This document shows positions 1-7,239 of a DNA stretch of 64,000 bases, piece by piece (the first letter of the stretch is position 1; each line of letters begins with the position of its first letter). The position numbers were made by a program, and so were the translations under genes. The stretch is taken from the NCBI RefSeq assembly GCF_003386285.1, contig NZ_QPNC01000006.1, positions 186,001 to 250,000 on the forward strand. The letters are read 5' to 3'. Source of the DNA: Nocardiopsis sp. FIRDI 009. Its GTDB lineage: Bacteria > Actinomycetota > Actinomycetes > Streptosporangiales > Streptosporangiaceae. The notes under the pieces were generated by a model. That model searched no databases and was not told the origin of the DNA. It saw nothing but the letters and a program-made list of their open reading frames with translations.

Positions 1-153
1 ACGTCCGGGTGAGCCGTGTGCCCGCACGACGCGCCCCGGGACACCGATCGGCTCTCGCACGGGGCCGGGGCCGCCCGCTGGCACACGGCGAACTGATGGG
101 GTGGCCAGCCGGATGAGCCACCCCCTACTCACCCGCTTCAAGAACTCGACTCG

Positions 154-186
154 AAAGCCCGGGGACTTCCGTGCGCCCGGGGCTTC
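154..186. terminator. Weak GC hairpin, possible terminator
   Basis: AAGCCCGGGG and CCCGGGGCTT can pair imperfectly across about 15 bases. It lies just upstream of the transporter operon and may end transcription from outside the window. There is no T-tract. Confidence 0.3.
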
Positions 187-205
187 CTCCAGGACATGTG
201 ACCCG

Positions 206-232
206 CCTAACATGAAGGAAATTCACGTTAGG
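206..232. promoter_or_regulatory. Inverted repeat, likely operator of the MFS-GH1 operon
   Basis: The arms CCTAACATGAA (206-216) and TTCACGTTAGG (222-232) match at 10 of 11 positions around the 5-base spacer GGAAA. The repeat ends 10 bases before the GTG start and covers the ribosome-binding region, so a bound repressor would block expression. The size suits a TetR- or LacI-type dimer. No regulator gene lies next to it inside the window. Confidence 0.5.
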
Positions 233-242
233 TAGGTCGTCC

Positions 243-1565
243 GTGCGCACACCCCCCGCGCGATCCCCCTCCCCTGACCACGATCCCTCCGGCCACGGCC
301 CGCCCGAGGACGACTCCCCCGTTCCCGCCGCGCTGACCGAGCCCACGCGGCCGGTGCGCGCCCCCTGGGTGGCCGGGATCTGCCTGGCCAACCTCGGCAT
401 GTGGATGGCGTTCTTCGGCCCGCTCCAGGTGCTGCTCCCCGAGCAGATCGCCCTCATCGCACCCGACGCCAAGGAGACCGCGCTCGCCTGGGTGACCGGG
501 GTCGGCGCGGCGATCGCCGTGGCCGCGACCCCGCTGGCCGGTGCCCTGTCGGACCGCACCACCGGGCGGTTCGGACGCCGCCGACCGTGGGTCGTGGCGG
601 GCGCGGTGCTCGGCGCGATCGGGCTGGTCGCGCTCGGGGGGCAGGAGACCGTGGCGGGCGTGCTCGTCGGGTGGTCGTTCATCCAGGGCGCGCTGGCCTG
701 CCTGAACGCGACCCTGCTCGCCGCCGTCCCCGACCACGTGCCGGTGCGCCAGCGCGGCGCGGTGTCGGGGTGGATCGGCATCCCCCAGTCGGCCGGGGTG
801 GTGGTCGCGGTGCTGCTGGTGACCACGGTGGTCAGCGGCACCGCGCCCGGCTACACCCTGATCGGTGTGCTCCTGGTGGTCTGCGCGCTGCCGTTCGCCC
901 TCCTGGCCCCCGATCCCCCGCTGCCGCGCTCGGCCCGCCCGCCGTGGGGCGACCTCCTTCGGGGGCTGTGGGTCTCGCCCCGCCGCCACCCCGACTTCGG
1001 TTGGGCCTGGCTGACCCGGTTCCTCATGCAGACCGGCAACGCCATGTTCACGCTGTACCTGCTGTACTTCCTGCGCGACGGGGTCGGCTACGAGGAGCTC
1101 TTCCCCGGCTCGTCGGCGGCGGACGGGCTGCTGGTCCTCATCCTCGTCTACACGGCGGCGGTCGTGACCACGACCGTGCTGGCGGGGCTGGTCTCGGACC
1201 GGACCGGCCGCCGCCGGGGCATGGTCGCGCTGTCCGGCGGGGTGATGGCGCTGCCCGCGTTCCTGCTCGCCGCGTTCCCCACCTGGCCGATGAGCCTGGT
1301 GGGCGCGGTGGTGCTGGGGGTGGGGTTCGGGGTGTTCCTGGCCGTGGACAACGCCCTGGTCACCCAAGTGCTGCCGAGCGCCGACGGGCGGGCCAAGGAC
1401 CTGGGGATCGTCAATATCGCCAGCGCCGGACCCCAGGTGATCGCGCCCGCGCTGGCCGGTCCGATCGTCGTGTACCTGGGCGGATACCCGGTGCTGTACA
1501 CCGTGTGCGGCGTGCTCACCCTGCTGGGCGCCGCGTTCGTCTGGAAGATCCGGGGTGTGGCGTGA
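243..1565 (+). CDS. MFS transporter, probably for a sugar or glycoside
   Basis: This 440-residue membrane protein has a hydrophilic N-terminus of about 40 residues, then about 12 hydrophobic segments. A cytoplasmic loop motif, GALSDRTTGRFGRRRPW near residue 100, and its half-repeat GLVSDRTGRRRGM in the second half identify the major facilitator superfamily. The loop wording resembles the glycoside/cation symporter-like branch. The GTG at 243 follows a poor ribosome site inside the inverted repeat. A GH1 glycosidase starts about 30 bases after its stop, so the pair probably imports a beta-glycoside and hydrolyses it in the cytoplasm. The substrate is inferred only from this neighbour. Confidence 0.85.
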   Translation: MRTPPARSPSPDHDPSGHGPPEDDSPVPAALTEPTRPVRAPWVAGICLANLGMWMAFFGPLQVLLPEQIALIAPDAKETALAWVTGVGAAIAVAATPLAGALSDRTTGRFGRRRPWVVAGAVLGAIGLVALGGQETVAGVLVGWSFIQGALACLNATLLAAVPDHVPVRQRGAVSGWIGIPQSAGVVVAVLLVTTVVSGTAPGYTLIGVLLVVCALPFALLAPDPPLPRSARPPWGDLLRGLWVSPRRHPDFGWAWLTRFLMQTGNAMFTLYLLYFLRDGVGYEELFPGSSAADGLLVLILVYTAAVVTTTVLAGLVSDRTGRRRGMVALSGGVMALPAFLLAAFPTWPMSLVGAVVLGVGFGVFLAVDNALVTQVLPSADGRAKDLGIVNIASAGPQVIAPALAGPIVVYLGGYPVLYTVCGVLTLLGAAFVWKIRGVA

Positions 1566-1594
1566 GTCCGCACCCGACGAGGAAGGACACCACC

Positions 1595-2914
1595 GTGCCG
1601 TCACCGTTCCTGTGGGGCGTCGCCTCCGCCGCGCTCCAGGTCGAGGGCGCCCTGAATGAGGACGGGCGCACCCCGTCGATCTGGGACGCCTTCCACGAAC
1701 GCCCGGGCGCCGTCCGCGACGGGCACACCCCGGCCGTGGCGTGCGACCACTACCGCCGGTGGGCCGAGGACGTGGAGCTGCTGGGTCGGCTGGGGGTGAC
1801 CGCCTACCGGTTCTCGGTCTCCTGGCCGCGCGTGGTCCCCCGGGGCCGGGGGCCGGTGAACGAGCCCGGCCTGGCCTTCTACGACCGGTTGGTGGACGCC
1901 CTGCTGGAGCGGGGGATCGAGCCGGTGCCGACCCTGTTCCACTGGGACCTTCCGGTGGAGCTGGAGGAGGCGGGCGGCTGGTCGGCGCGCGCCACCGCCG
2001 AGGCGTTCGCCGCGTACGCCGCCGCCACCGCCGACGCGCTCGGTGACCGTGTGCGGCGCTGGATCACGCTGAACGAGCCGGTCGTGCACATGGCCTACGG
2101 GCACGCGTTCGGAATCCACGCCCCGGGCAGGACCCTCGACGTGCCGGACGCGCTGGCGGTCGCCCACCACCAGCTGCTGGCGCACGGGCTGGCGGCGCGG
2201 GAGCTGCGGTCGCGGGGGTTGGAGGTGCTGCTCACCAACAACTACTCCCCCGTCGAGCCCGCCTCGGGCTCCCCGGCCGACCGCGCGGCGGCCGACGCCT
2301 ACGACGCCCTGCACAACCGGCTGTTCACCGACCCCCTCCTCTGCGGCGGTTACCCGGACCTGTCGGCGTTCGGGGCGGGTGAGGTGCCGGGGGTGCGCGA
2401 CGGGGACCTGGAACTGATCGCGGACAGCGTGGACGGTCTGGGCGTGAACTACTACAACCCGTCCCGGATCGCCGCTCCCGCCGAGGGTTCGGGGCTGCCG
2501 TTCGACTTCGCGGAGATCACCGGTGTGCCGACCACGGCGTTCGGGTGGCCGGTGGTGCCGGAGGGGCTGGAGCGGTTGCTCCTCCTGCTCGGTGAACGGT
2601 ACGGGGACGCACTGCCGCCGCTGTACGTCACGGAGAACGGATGTTCACAGGCGGACGCGGTCACCCCGGAGGGCCGCGTGCACGACCCCGAGCGGATCGC
2701 CTACCTGGAGGGCCACGTCGCGGCGGTGGAGCGGGCGCGGGAGCGCGGCGCGGACGTGCGCGGGTACTTCGTGTGGACGCTGACGGACAACTTCGAGTGG
2801 GCGGAGGGCTACCACCAGCGGTTCGGGCTGGTGCACGTGGACCACGCGACCCAACGGCGGACGCCCAAGGACTCGTTCGACTGGTACCGGGGGCTCATCG
2901 CCGCCCGGCGGTGA
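1595..2914 (+). CDS. GH1 family beta-glycosidase (beta-glucosidase-like)
   Basis: This 439-residue enzyme fits the usual GH1 length and hydrolyses beta-linked glucosides or galactosides by the retaining mechanism. The N-terminal signature FLWGVASAALQVEG is present. The acid/base glutamate is E161 in ITLNEP, and the nucleophile is E347 in YVTENG. There is no signal peptide, so it works in the cytoplasm on sugars brought in by the upstream transporter. GTG 1595 is chosen because GAGGAAGG sits 8 bases before it; an in-frame GTG at 1562 overlaps the transporter stop and would add 11 residues. Glucose versus other sugar specificity cannot be read from the sequence. Confidence 0.93.
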   Translation: MPSPFLWGVASAALQVEGALNEDGRTPSIWDAFHERPGAVRDGHTPAVACDHYRRWAEDVELLGRLGVTAYRFSVSWPRVVPRGRGPVNEPGLAFYDRLVDALLERGIEPVPTLFHWDLPVELEEAGGWSARATAEAFAAYAAATADALGDRVRRWITLNEPVVHMAYGHAFGIHAPGRTLDVPDALAVAHHQLLAHGLAARELRSRGLEVLLTNNYSPVEPASGSPADRAAADAYDALHNRLFTDPLLCGGYPDLSAFGAGEVPGVRDGDLELIADSVDGLGVNYYNPSRIAAPAEGSGLPFDFAEITGVPTTAFGWPVVPEGLERLLLLLGERYGDALPPLYVTENGCSQADAVTPEGRVHDPERIAYLEGHVAAVERARERGADVRGYFVWTLTDNFEWAEGYHQRFGLVHVDHATQRRTPKDSFDWYRGLIAARR

Positions 2915-2949
2915 ACCCGCCCCAGCTTCCAGACATGACGGCGGCGTGC

Positions 2950-2984
2950 GGGCCACCCGGAACCAGCCCGGGGCCAGGTGGCCC
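2950..2984 (+). terminator. Hairpin after the GH1 gene
   Basis: GGGCCACC (2950-2957) pairs with GGTGGCCC (2977-2984), and the inner bases can extend the stem. It lies 35 bases after the GH1 stop and is a plausible terminator. Confidence 0.5.
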
Positions 2985-3157
2985 AGGGGTTCGTTCGGTA
3001 TGCCAAATCCATCCTCGGAACGGTTTGTTTGCATTGGCCGCGATTGGACCTGGTTCAGATGGCGAATTCGTTTCGGTTTCCGCGTTCCGCCATTCGATTC
3101 CGATCTTCGTGCTCTACGCTGCCGACACCAGAACGAACATGATCCAGGGGGACCCGC

Positions 3158-3487
3158 ATGACATCCGGACGTCGGCTCGCCACGCTCACCACCGCGCTCA
3201 CAGCGGCGTCGGCACTTCTGTGGGGAGGCTCCGCGGCAGCCTCGGACACCAGCCAGGATGAGGTGCTTCGTGGTTGCGCCCGGGATGTGCTGGCCGGAAA
3301 TGCGGTCGACGCGGAAACGACGAACAGAACCCTGATGCTCCTGGAGGATGCGCAGGCCCAGGGTCTCACGCAAAAGTCCAAGGAGACTCTCAAGCAAGAG
3401 GTGAAGGAGCTCTTCGTAGCGGCGGGTCATGGGGACAAGCTCGCGGCGGTGTTGACGGGGTTCGATGCCTGCGTCAACGGACGCTGA
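3158..3487 (+). CDS. Small secreted protein of unknown function
   Basis: The 109-residue product begins with a signal peptide: a basic start (MTSGRRL), a hydrophobic stretch and a likely cleavage after GSAAAS near residue 29. The mature part is about 80 residues, charged and largely helical, with two cysteines (RGCARD and DACVNG) that could form a disulfide outside the cell. GGGG bases lie before the ATG. I do not recognise the family. It is transcribed alone, followed by a strong hairpin, and its base use is somewhat less GC-rich than its neighbours. Confidence 0.75.
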   Translation: MTSGRRLATLTTALTAASALLWGGSAAASDTSQDEVLRGCARDVLAGNAVDAETTNRTLMLLEDAQAQGLTQKSKETLKQEVKELFVAAGHGDKLAAVLTGFDACVNGR

Positions 3488-3489
3488 GC

Positions 3490-3523
3490 CCGGCGGCGTG
3501 CACGCGATCGTGCACGCCGCCGG
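3490..3523. terminator. Bidirectional hairpin terminator
   Basis: A perfect 15-bp stem, CCGGCGGCGTGCACG with its complement, closes a CGAT loop. It lies between the convergent ends of the secreted protein gene and the first DUF397 gene, so it can serve both. Confidence 0.8.
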
Positions 3524-3541
3524 TTCGGTTCTTGGGAGGGG

Positions 3542-3721
3542 TCAGGCTCGTTCGTCGCGCAGGCCGTGGAGGAGGGCAACCCACTGCGAGCCCGGGAAGC
3601 TGAGGTACCCGAGGCTCCGGTTCTGCGTGTCCCGGACCTTCACCGCATCCGGGGCCTCACAGACCTCCACGCAGTCACCTCGTCCGCCGCTGTAGCTCGA
3701 CTTGTGCCAGTTCTCAGCCAT
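3542..3721 (-). CDS. DUF397 protein, copy 1
   Basis: This 59-residue protein has the typical DUF397 features: an N-terminal WHKSSYSGG, a middle GDCVEVCEAPDAVKVRDT, and an ending around FPGSQWVALLHGL. DUF397 proteins are small partners of WhiJ-type XRE/DUF5753 regulators in sporulating actinomycetes, and the known set-ups behave as a regulator plus modifier. The ATG at 3721 is used because the homologous start MAENWHK is shared with the copy beside it. It lies 2 bases after the stop of copy 2, in the same operon as the regulator. Confidence 0.9.
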   Translation of the reverse strand: MAENWHKSSYSGGRGDCVEVCEAPDAVKVRDTQNRSLGYLSFPGSQWVALLHGLRDERA

Positions 3722-3723
3722 CG

Positions 3724-3897
3724 TCAGTCCTCTCGTAGGCTCCGAACAAGAGCCGCCCACTGGTCACCTGGGAAGGCGAGGTGTCCAAGGCTCCGGTTCC
3801 GTGTGTCACGCATCCTCACTGCATCCGGGGCCTCGCACACCTCTACACAGTCACCCCGTGCACCGCTATAGCTCGACTTGTGCCAGTTCTCAGCCAT
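3724..3897 (-). CDS. DUF397 protein, copy 2
   Basis: This 57-residue product reads MAENWHKSSYSGARGDCVEV at its start and is a near duplicate of the neighbouring copy: the first 26 residues differ at one position, while the C-terminal third has drifted. The ATG overlaps the stop of the upstream XRE regulator by 8 bases, which suggests translational coupling. Together the three genes form a WhiJ-like regulator with two small partners. It is inferred that one or both DUF397 proteins bind the regulator's DUF5753 domain. Confidence 0.88.
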   Translation of the reverse strand: MAENWHKSSYSGARGDCVEVCEAPDAVRMRDTRNRSLGHLAFPGDQWAALVRSLRED

Positions 3898-4708
3898 GTT
3901 CATCCTCTTCGTTCATGCGGCGAATCAGGTCGATCGACGCCAGAGGAGGAAGCGCCCACGACAGGAGCTCTCGGTAGACCGCCTGGTGACGAGCCACCTC
4001 CTGGCTATCGTCGATGATCACACCGCCACCGGAGTGCTCTGCGTAGACGATGGGTGGGCCATCCTCGGACATAATCACACGGAACGGACCGGATGATCCT
4101 CCGAGGTAGGGGGTTCCCACAGGCACCACCAGCAACCTCAGCCTCTCGGATTCTGCCAGACGCACCAGGTGTGCACGCTGCTCGCGCATCACTTCCTCAT
4201 CACCAACCCGAGCACGGACGACGTTCTCCGGGATCACCGCCAAGAGCTTGGGGTTGTTCACCTCCACCAAGGCATCCAACCGCTTCACCCGCAACTGCGC
4301 GAGGCGTTTGTGCTCCTCAGGGGAGTCCAAGGGGCCATCATCACGGAAGACCACAAGCGCGTACGCCTCAGTCTGCAAGAGCCCCGGAACGAGGTTCGGG
4401 TGGTACATGTGGATCTCGGTCGCATTCTCCTCCGACTCAGTCACCTGTTCGTACCAGTCCGGGTCGCCCTCGCCTCGCACTGCTTGCGACCAACGCCTCA
4501 TGAGCGCCCCGTTGGTAGCGAAGAAGGCGTCAAGCCGCTTCGCTACGTCCTCCTTTGTCCTTCGTGTCCCCCGCTCCATCGCCCCGAGCATCTGGGGAGA
4601 CAGACCGGCCTGTGGCGCCAGCCGTTCCAGATTCATCCCTGATTCCAGACGAAGCCGCCTGATCTCGGACCCGAATTCCCGCCATACAGTAATGCGTCGC
4701 TCCACCAT
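3890..4708 (-). CDS. XRE-family regulator with DUF5753 domain (WhiJ-like)
   Basis: The 272-residue protein has an N-terminal helix-turn-helix (about residues 10-65: FGSEIRRLRLESGMNLERLA, then GLSPQMLGAMERGTRRT) and a C-terminal DUF5753 region (about 95-265) with the usual IPGLLQTE-like stretch, here VPGLLQTEAYA. WhiJ-family members control development and antibiotic genes in Streptomyces and pair with DUF397 proteins, as here. The start is uncertain: ATG 4708 was chosen, GTG 4735 would add 9 residues, and neither has a clear ribosome site. The targets of this copy are unknown. Confidence 0.88.
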   Translation of the reverse strand: MVERRITVWREFGSEIRRLRLESGMNLERLAPQAGLSPQMLGAMERGTRRTKEDVAKRLDAFFATNGALMRRWSQAVRGEGDPDWYEQVTESEENATEIHMYHPNLVPGLLQTEAYALVVFRDDGPLDSPEEHKRLAQLRVKRLDALVEVNNPKLLAVIPENVVRARVGDEEVMREQRAHLVRLAESERLRLLVVPVGTPYLGGSSGPFRVIMSEDGPPIVYAEHSGGGVIIDDSQEVARHQAVYRELLSWALPPLASIDLIRRMNEEDEHG

Positions 4709-4781
4709 GGAAGTAGAGAACCACAGATCAAGCACAGTTGAGTAGGGGTCTGCTACTTCTCCCTCCAGAAGTGAGGTAACT

Positions 4782-4797
4782 CTTGCCCTGAGGCAAG
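4782..4797. promoter_or_regulatory. Short palindrome in a divergent promoter region
   Basis: CTTGCC-CTGA-GGCAAG is a perfect 6-bp inverted repeat in the 283-base gap between the divergently transcribed XRE regulator and the two-HTH protein. It could be a regulator site or a weak hairpin. The rest of the gap is comparatively AT-rich, as expected for promoters. Confidence 0.3.
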
Positions 4798-4991
4798 GCT
4801 CCTCGAAGACTCAGAACAGGTGAACAGCCTCCAGATCCCCTCTCCAAGCATGGAGAGCACAATTTGGAGCGCACCACATCATCTGATTCTTTCGCTACCG
4901 AGGAGCCAGACATGGCGCAGCAATTCAGCCAATTTCGGACACAGAAAGACTTCCGGTCGTCCGGTCGGCCGATATCTGGGGGAGGCATCCG

Positions 4992-5870
4992 ATGAAGCCT
5001 CCCACCGGGTCCAACGAATTCGGCCCGCTCCTCCCCCGTCCCGCCGTCGACGACCACGTCGCGCACGGCTACACCGCCACCCAGGTCAACGCCCTGGCCG
5101 TCTGGGCGGCCCGCGAGTGCAACTGGGTCAACGGCATGGAGATGACCCACCGCGCCGAGACCGCGTGGGAGGCGATCACCGAACACCTCCACCTCACGCA
5201 CGAACGCCCCGAGGAGACCGAACTCATCGCGATCGGCTGGAAGGCCATGAAGGCCCAGCACTACCAGGACCTGCGGGCACACGGCTTCGGCGGACAGGAC
5301 CAGTCCGTCCTCTCCCGCGCCTTCCTCCGGTACTGGACCAGCGCCTCGGCACCCACCCACGGACACGAGGACCTGATCGTGGACCGGCTCGCCCTCGCCC
5401 AGATCTGGCGGGCCCTCACCCCGACCCAGCGCGACGCCCTGCGCGCCCTCGCGGAACACGGCGACCGCACCGCCGCCGCGCGCTCGCTGAACCTGTCCGA
5501 CGGCGCGTTCTGCTCCGCGCTCACCCGTGCCCGCCACCGGTTCCTCGCCCTGTGGCACGAACACGAGCAGCCCTCACGGCTGTGGGGCGCCGACCGCCCC
5601 GGGGCCCGGCACCAGAACCCGATGAAGCTGCTGCGCCAGCGGCGGCGCAAGGCGCGGCAGCGCGCCCGCCGGGTCCAGACCGGGCCGAGGGCGCGCATCG
5701 GCCGCCCGCGTCGGGACCTGGGGGTGTCCGACGCCGAGATCCTCGCCCGTCACGAGGCCGGGGAGAGTCTGAACGCGCTGGCTCGGGCGCTGGGCACCTG
5801 CCGGGACGTCATCCAGCGCCGGATCGCCACCGCACGGGACGAACGGGCCGAGCGGGCCGAGGCCGGGTGA
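4992..5870 (+). CDS. Putative DNA-binding protein with two helix-turn-helix segments
   Basis: This 292-residue protein is not a family I can name. Residues 125-185 (LAQIWRALTPTQRDALRALA, then TAAARSLNLSDGAFCSALTRAR) resemble sigma-factor region 4. A basic arginine-rich linker follows at about 205-240. Residues 245-285 (VSDAEILARHEAGESLNALA, then GTCRDVIQRRI) look like a resolvase-type helix-turn-helix. There is no region 2, so it should not act as a normal sigma factor. It is divergent from the XRE/DUF397 operon and convergent with the next gene. A regulator or plasmid/phage-derived DNA-binding role is inferred. Confidence 0.7.
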   Translation: MKPPTGSNEFGPLLPRPAVDDHVAHGYTATQVNALAVWAARECNWVNGMEMTHRAETAWEAITEHLHLTHERPEETELIAIGWKAMKAQHYQDLRAHGFGGQDQSVLSRAFLRYWTSASAPTHGHEDLIVDRLALAQIWRALTPTQRDALRALAEHGDRTAAARSLNLSDGAFCSALTRARHRFLALWHEHEQPSRLWGADRPGARHQNPMKLLRQRRRKARQRARRVQTGPRARIGRPRRDLGVSDAEILARHEAGESLNALARALGTCRDVIQRRIATARDERAERAEAG

Positions 5871-5884
5871 GGGGACGCCCGAAT

Positions 5885-6502
5885 CTACTCGCCCACGACG
5901 GCGCCGAGGGGGCCGCTGTCCGCCCGGTCGGCGCCGTCCGCCGCGGCCTGGCGGGCCGGTTCCCACCACCACCAGTGCGTCTCGGGCACCCAGGCGGGCA
6001 CCTCCTCGCCGCTGACCGGGCTGGCCTCGGCCGCCACCGCGACCAGGGCGTCGTCGATGCGCGGGATGGCCTCCAGGTCCACCGGGCGCAGGAACCGGTC
6101 CCAGGGAACGAACTCGTCACCGAGGAGCTGGAGCATCGACCGCCGCCAGCAGGCGGGCCGGTAGCCCTCGTGCCGACCGTTCTCCGCCGCTGTCTGGGTG
6201 CGCACCACGTACAGGCTGAGCCGGTCGGGGTTGTTCCCGCTGACCAGCAGCTCGGCCAGGGTCGAGTTGAAGTTCCGTCCCGCCGGGGAGGCGCGTTCGG
6301 CCGCCGTGGTGGCCCGGTACAGCTCGAAGAGCGCGGCGAACGCGGTGTCCATCAGGGCGTCGCGATCCCTGCGCCGTGCGGCACTCTCCGCGAACGCGTC
6401 CACCGCCTGCCTGGCCAGGCCGGGCAGGTCCCGGCCCGATTCCGCACCCACCGTCACACCGTCCGTCCGGTCTCGTCCCCGTATGCGCCTGAGTCGGGTC
6501 AC
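5885..6502 (-). CDS. Hypothetical protein
   Basis: This protein of about 205 residues has no family I recognise. It is mostly helical and charged, with a conserved-looking tail rich in tryptophan (WVPETHWWWWEPARQ) and no signal peptide or membrane segment. GTG 6502 is preceded by GGAAG; a second in-frame GTG at 6457 would give 190 residues, so the start is open. It lies 61 bases after the TetR stop on the same strand, so it may be read together with the TetR gene. Its stop is 14 bases from the convergent gene before it. Confidence 0.6.
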   Translation of the reverse strand: MTRLRRIRGRDRTDGVTVGAESGRDLPGLARQAVDAFAESAARRRDRDALMDTAFAALFELYRATTAAERASPAGRNFNSTLAELLVSGNNPDRLSLYVVRTQTAAENGRHEGYRPACWRRSMLQLLGDEFVPWDRFLRPVDLEAIPRIDDALVAVAAEASPVSGEEVPAWVPETHWWWWEPARQAAADGADRADSGPLGAVVGE

Positions 6503-6563
6503 ACCCGATCGCTTCCGATGATAGACATCCGCGAGCGCCCGCACGCCGCGCGAAGCCGAGCGC

Positions 6564-7178
6564 TCACCCGTAGTTCCGCCCCAGCGCCTGGTCGAGCATC
6601 CGCGCCCACTGCCGCACGATCCCCCGCCGACGTGCGCTGTCGTCGCTGAGCAGATTGGCCAGGCCCAGCCCCCGCGCCAGGTCCAGCGTCGCCTGCACCG
6701 CCTCCCGCACCCCCGGGACCGACTCGTCCGCCCCCAGGAGCTCCACCGCCGCCCGGTGGATCTGGCGCCCCACCCGTTCCTCCATCGGGATGATCCGGTC
6801 CCGCAGGGTCGGGTCGCTGGCGGCTCCCGCCCACAGCTGGAGCGCGGCGTGGAAGTCCTCTCCGCTGAAGGCGGCCACGACCATCCGCACGACCGCCTCG
6901 GTGCGGCCGGGCCCCTCGGGAACGGCGGCGGCGCCGCGCCGCAGCTCCTCGCCGCGGCTGTCGACCATCCGGTCGAGCGCGGCCAGGAACAGGTCGTCGC
7001 GGGTGGGGAAGTGGTGCTGGGCGGCCCCCCGGGACACCCCGGCCGCCTCGGCGACCGCGCCGACCGTCGCCCCCGCCACACCGCGCTCGGCCAGGCAGCG
7101 CACGGCCGCGTCCAGCAGCCGCGCCCGGGTGGCCCGGCTGCGTTCCTGTCGCGGCTCCCGGTCGAGCTCGGTGCCCAC
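6564..7178 (-). CDS. TetR-family transcriptional regulator
   Basis: The 204-residue protein has a TetR DNA-binding domain at about residues 14-62 (ATRARLLDAAVRCLAERGVA, then VAEAAGVSRGAAQHHFPTRD) and a helical ligand-binding domain behind it. It lies downstream of the AtuA-type carboxylase operon on the same strand, separated from it by a hairpin. It is the natural candidate to control that operon, perhaps through the palindrome at 13957-13982, with an acyl-CoA as ligand. Both statements are inference. The start is GTG. Confidence 0.88.
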   Translation of the reverse strand: MGTELDREPRQERSRATRARLLDAAVRCLAERGVAGATVGAVAEAAGVSRGAAQHHFPTRDDLFLAALDRMVDSRGEELRRGAAAVPEGPGRTEAVVRMVVAAFSGEDFHAALQLWAGAASDPTLRDRIIPMEERVGRQIHRAAVELLGADESVPGVREAVQATLDLARGLGLANLLSDDSARRRGIVRQWARMLDQALGRNYG

Positions 7179-7197
7179 GTGGCGTCCCCCCAGGTGT

Positions 7198-7228
7198 GCG
7201 CGCCGCGCCCCGGACGGGGGCGGCGCGC
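7198..7228 (-). terminator. Hairpin after the carboxylase operon
   Basis: GCGCGCCGC and GCGGCGCGC pair, and CCCC/GGGG extend the stem to 13 bp with one bulge. It separates the acyl-CoA dehydrogenase from the TetR gene. Confidence 0.6.
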
Positions 7229-7239
7229 GGTCGGTCCGG

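Larger units (their letters stand above)
1..242. other. Left-edge non-coding stretch
   Basis: No convincing gene lies here. Plus-strand frame 1 has an early stop at 10-12, so the tail of an upstream gene could end there, but four codons cannot be identified. The stretch ends in a weak hairpin and in the inverted repeat before the MFS gene, both listed separately. Confidence 0.5.

Noticed and set aside
401..1594. Plus-strand open frame in front of the GH1 gene
   Set aside because: It is the out-of-frame reading of the MFS gene. GH1 similarity starts only at the GTG at 1595.
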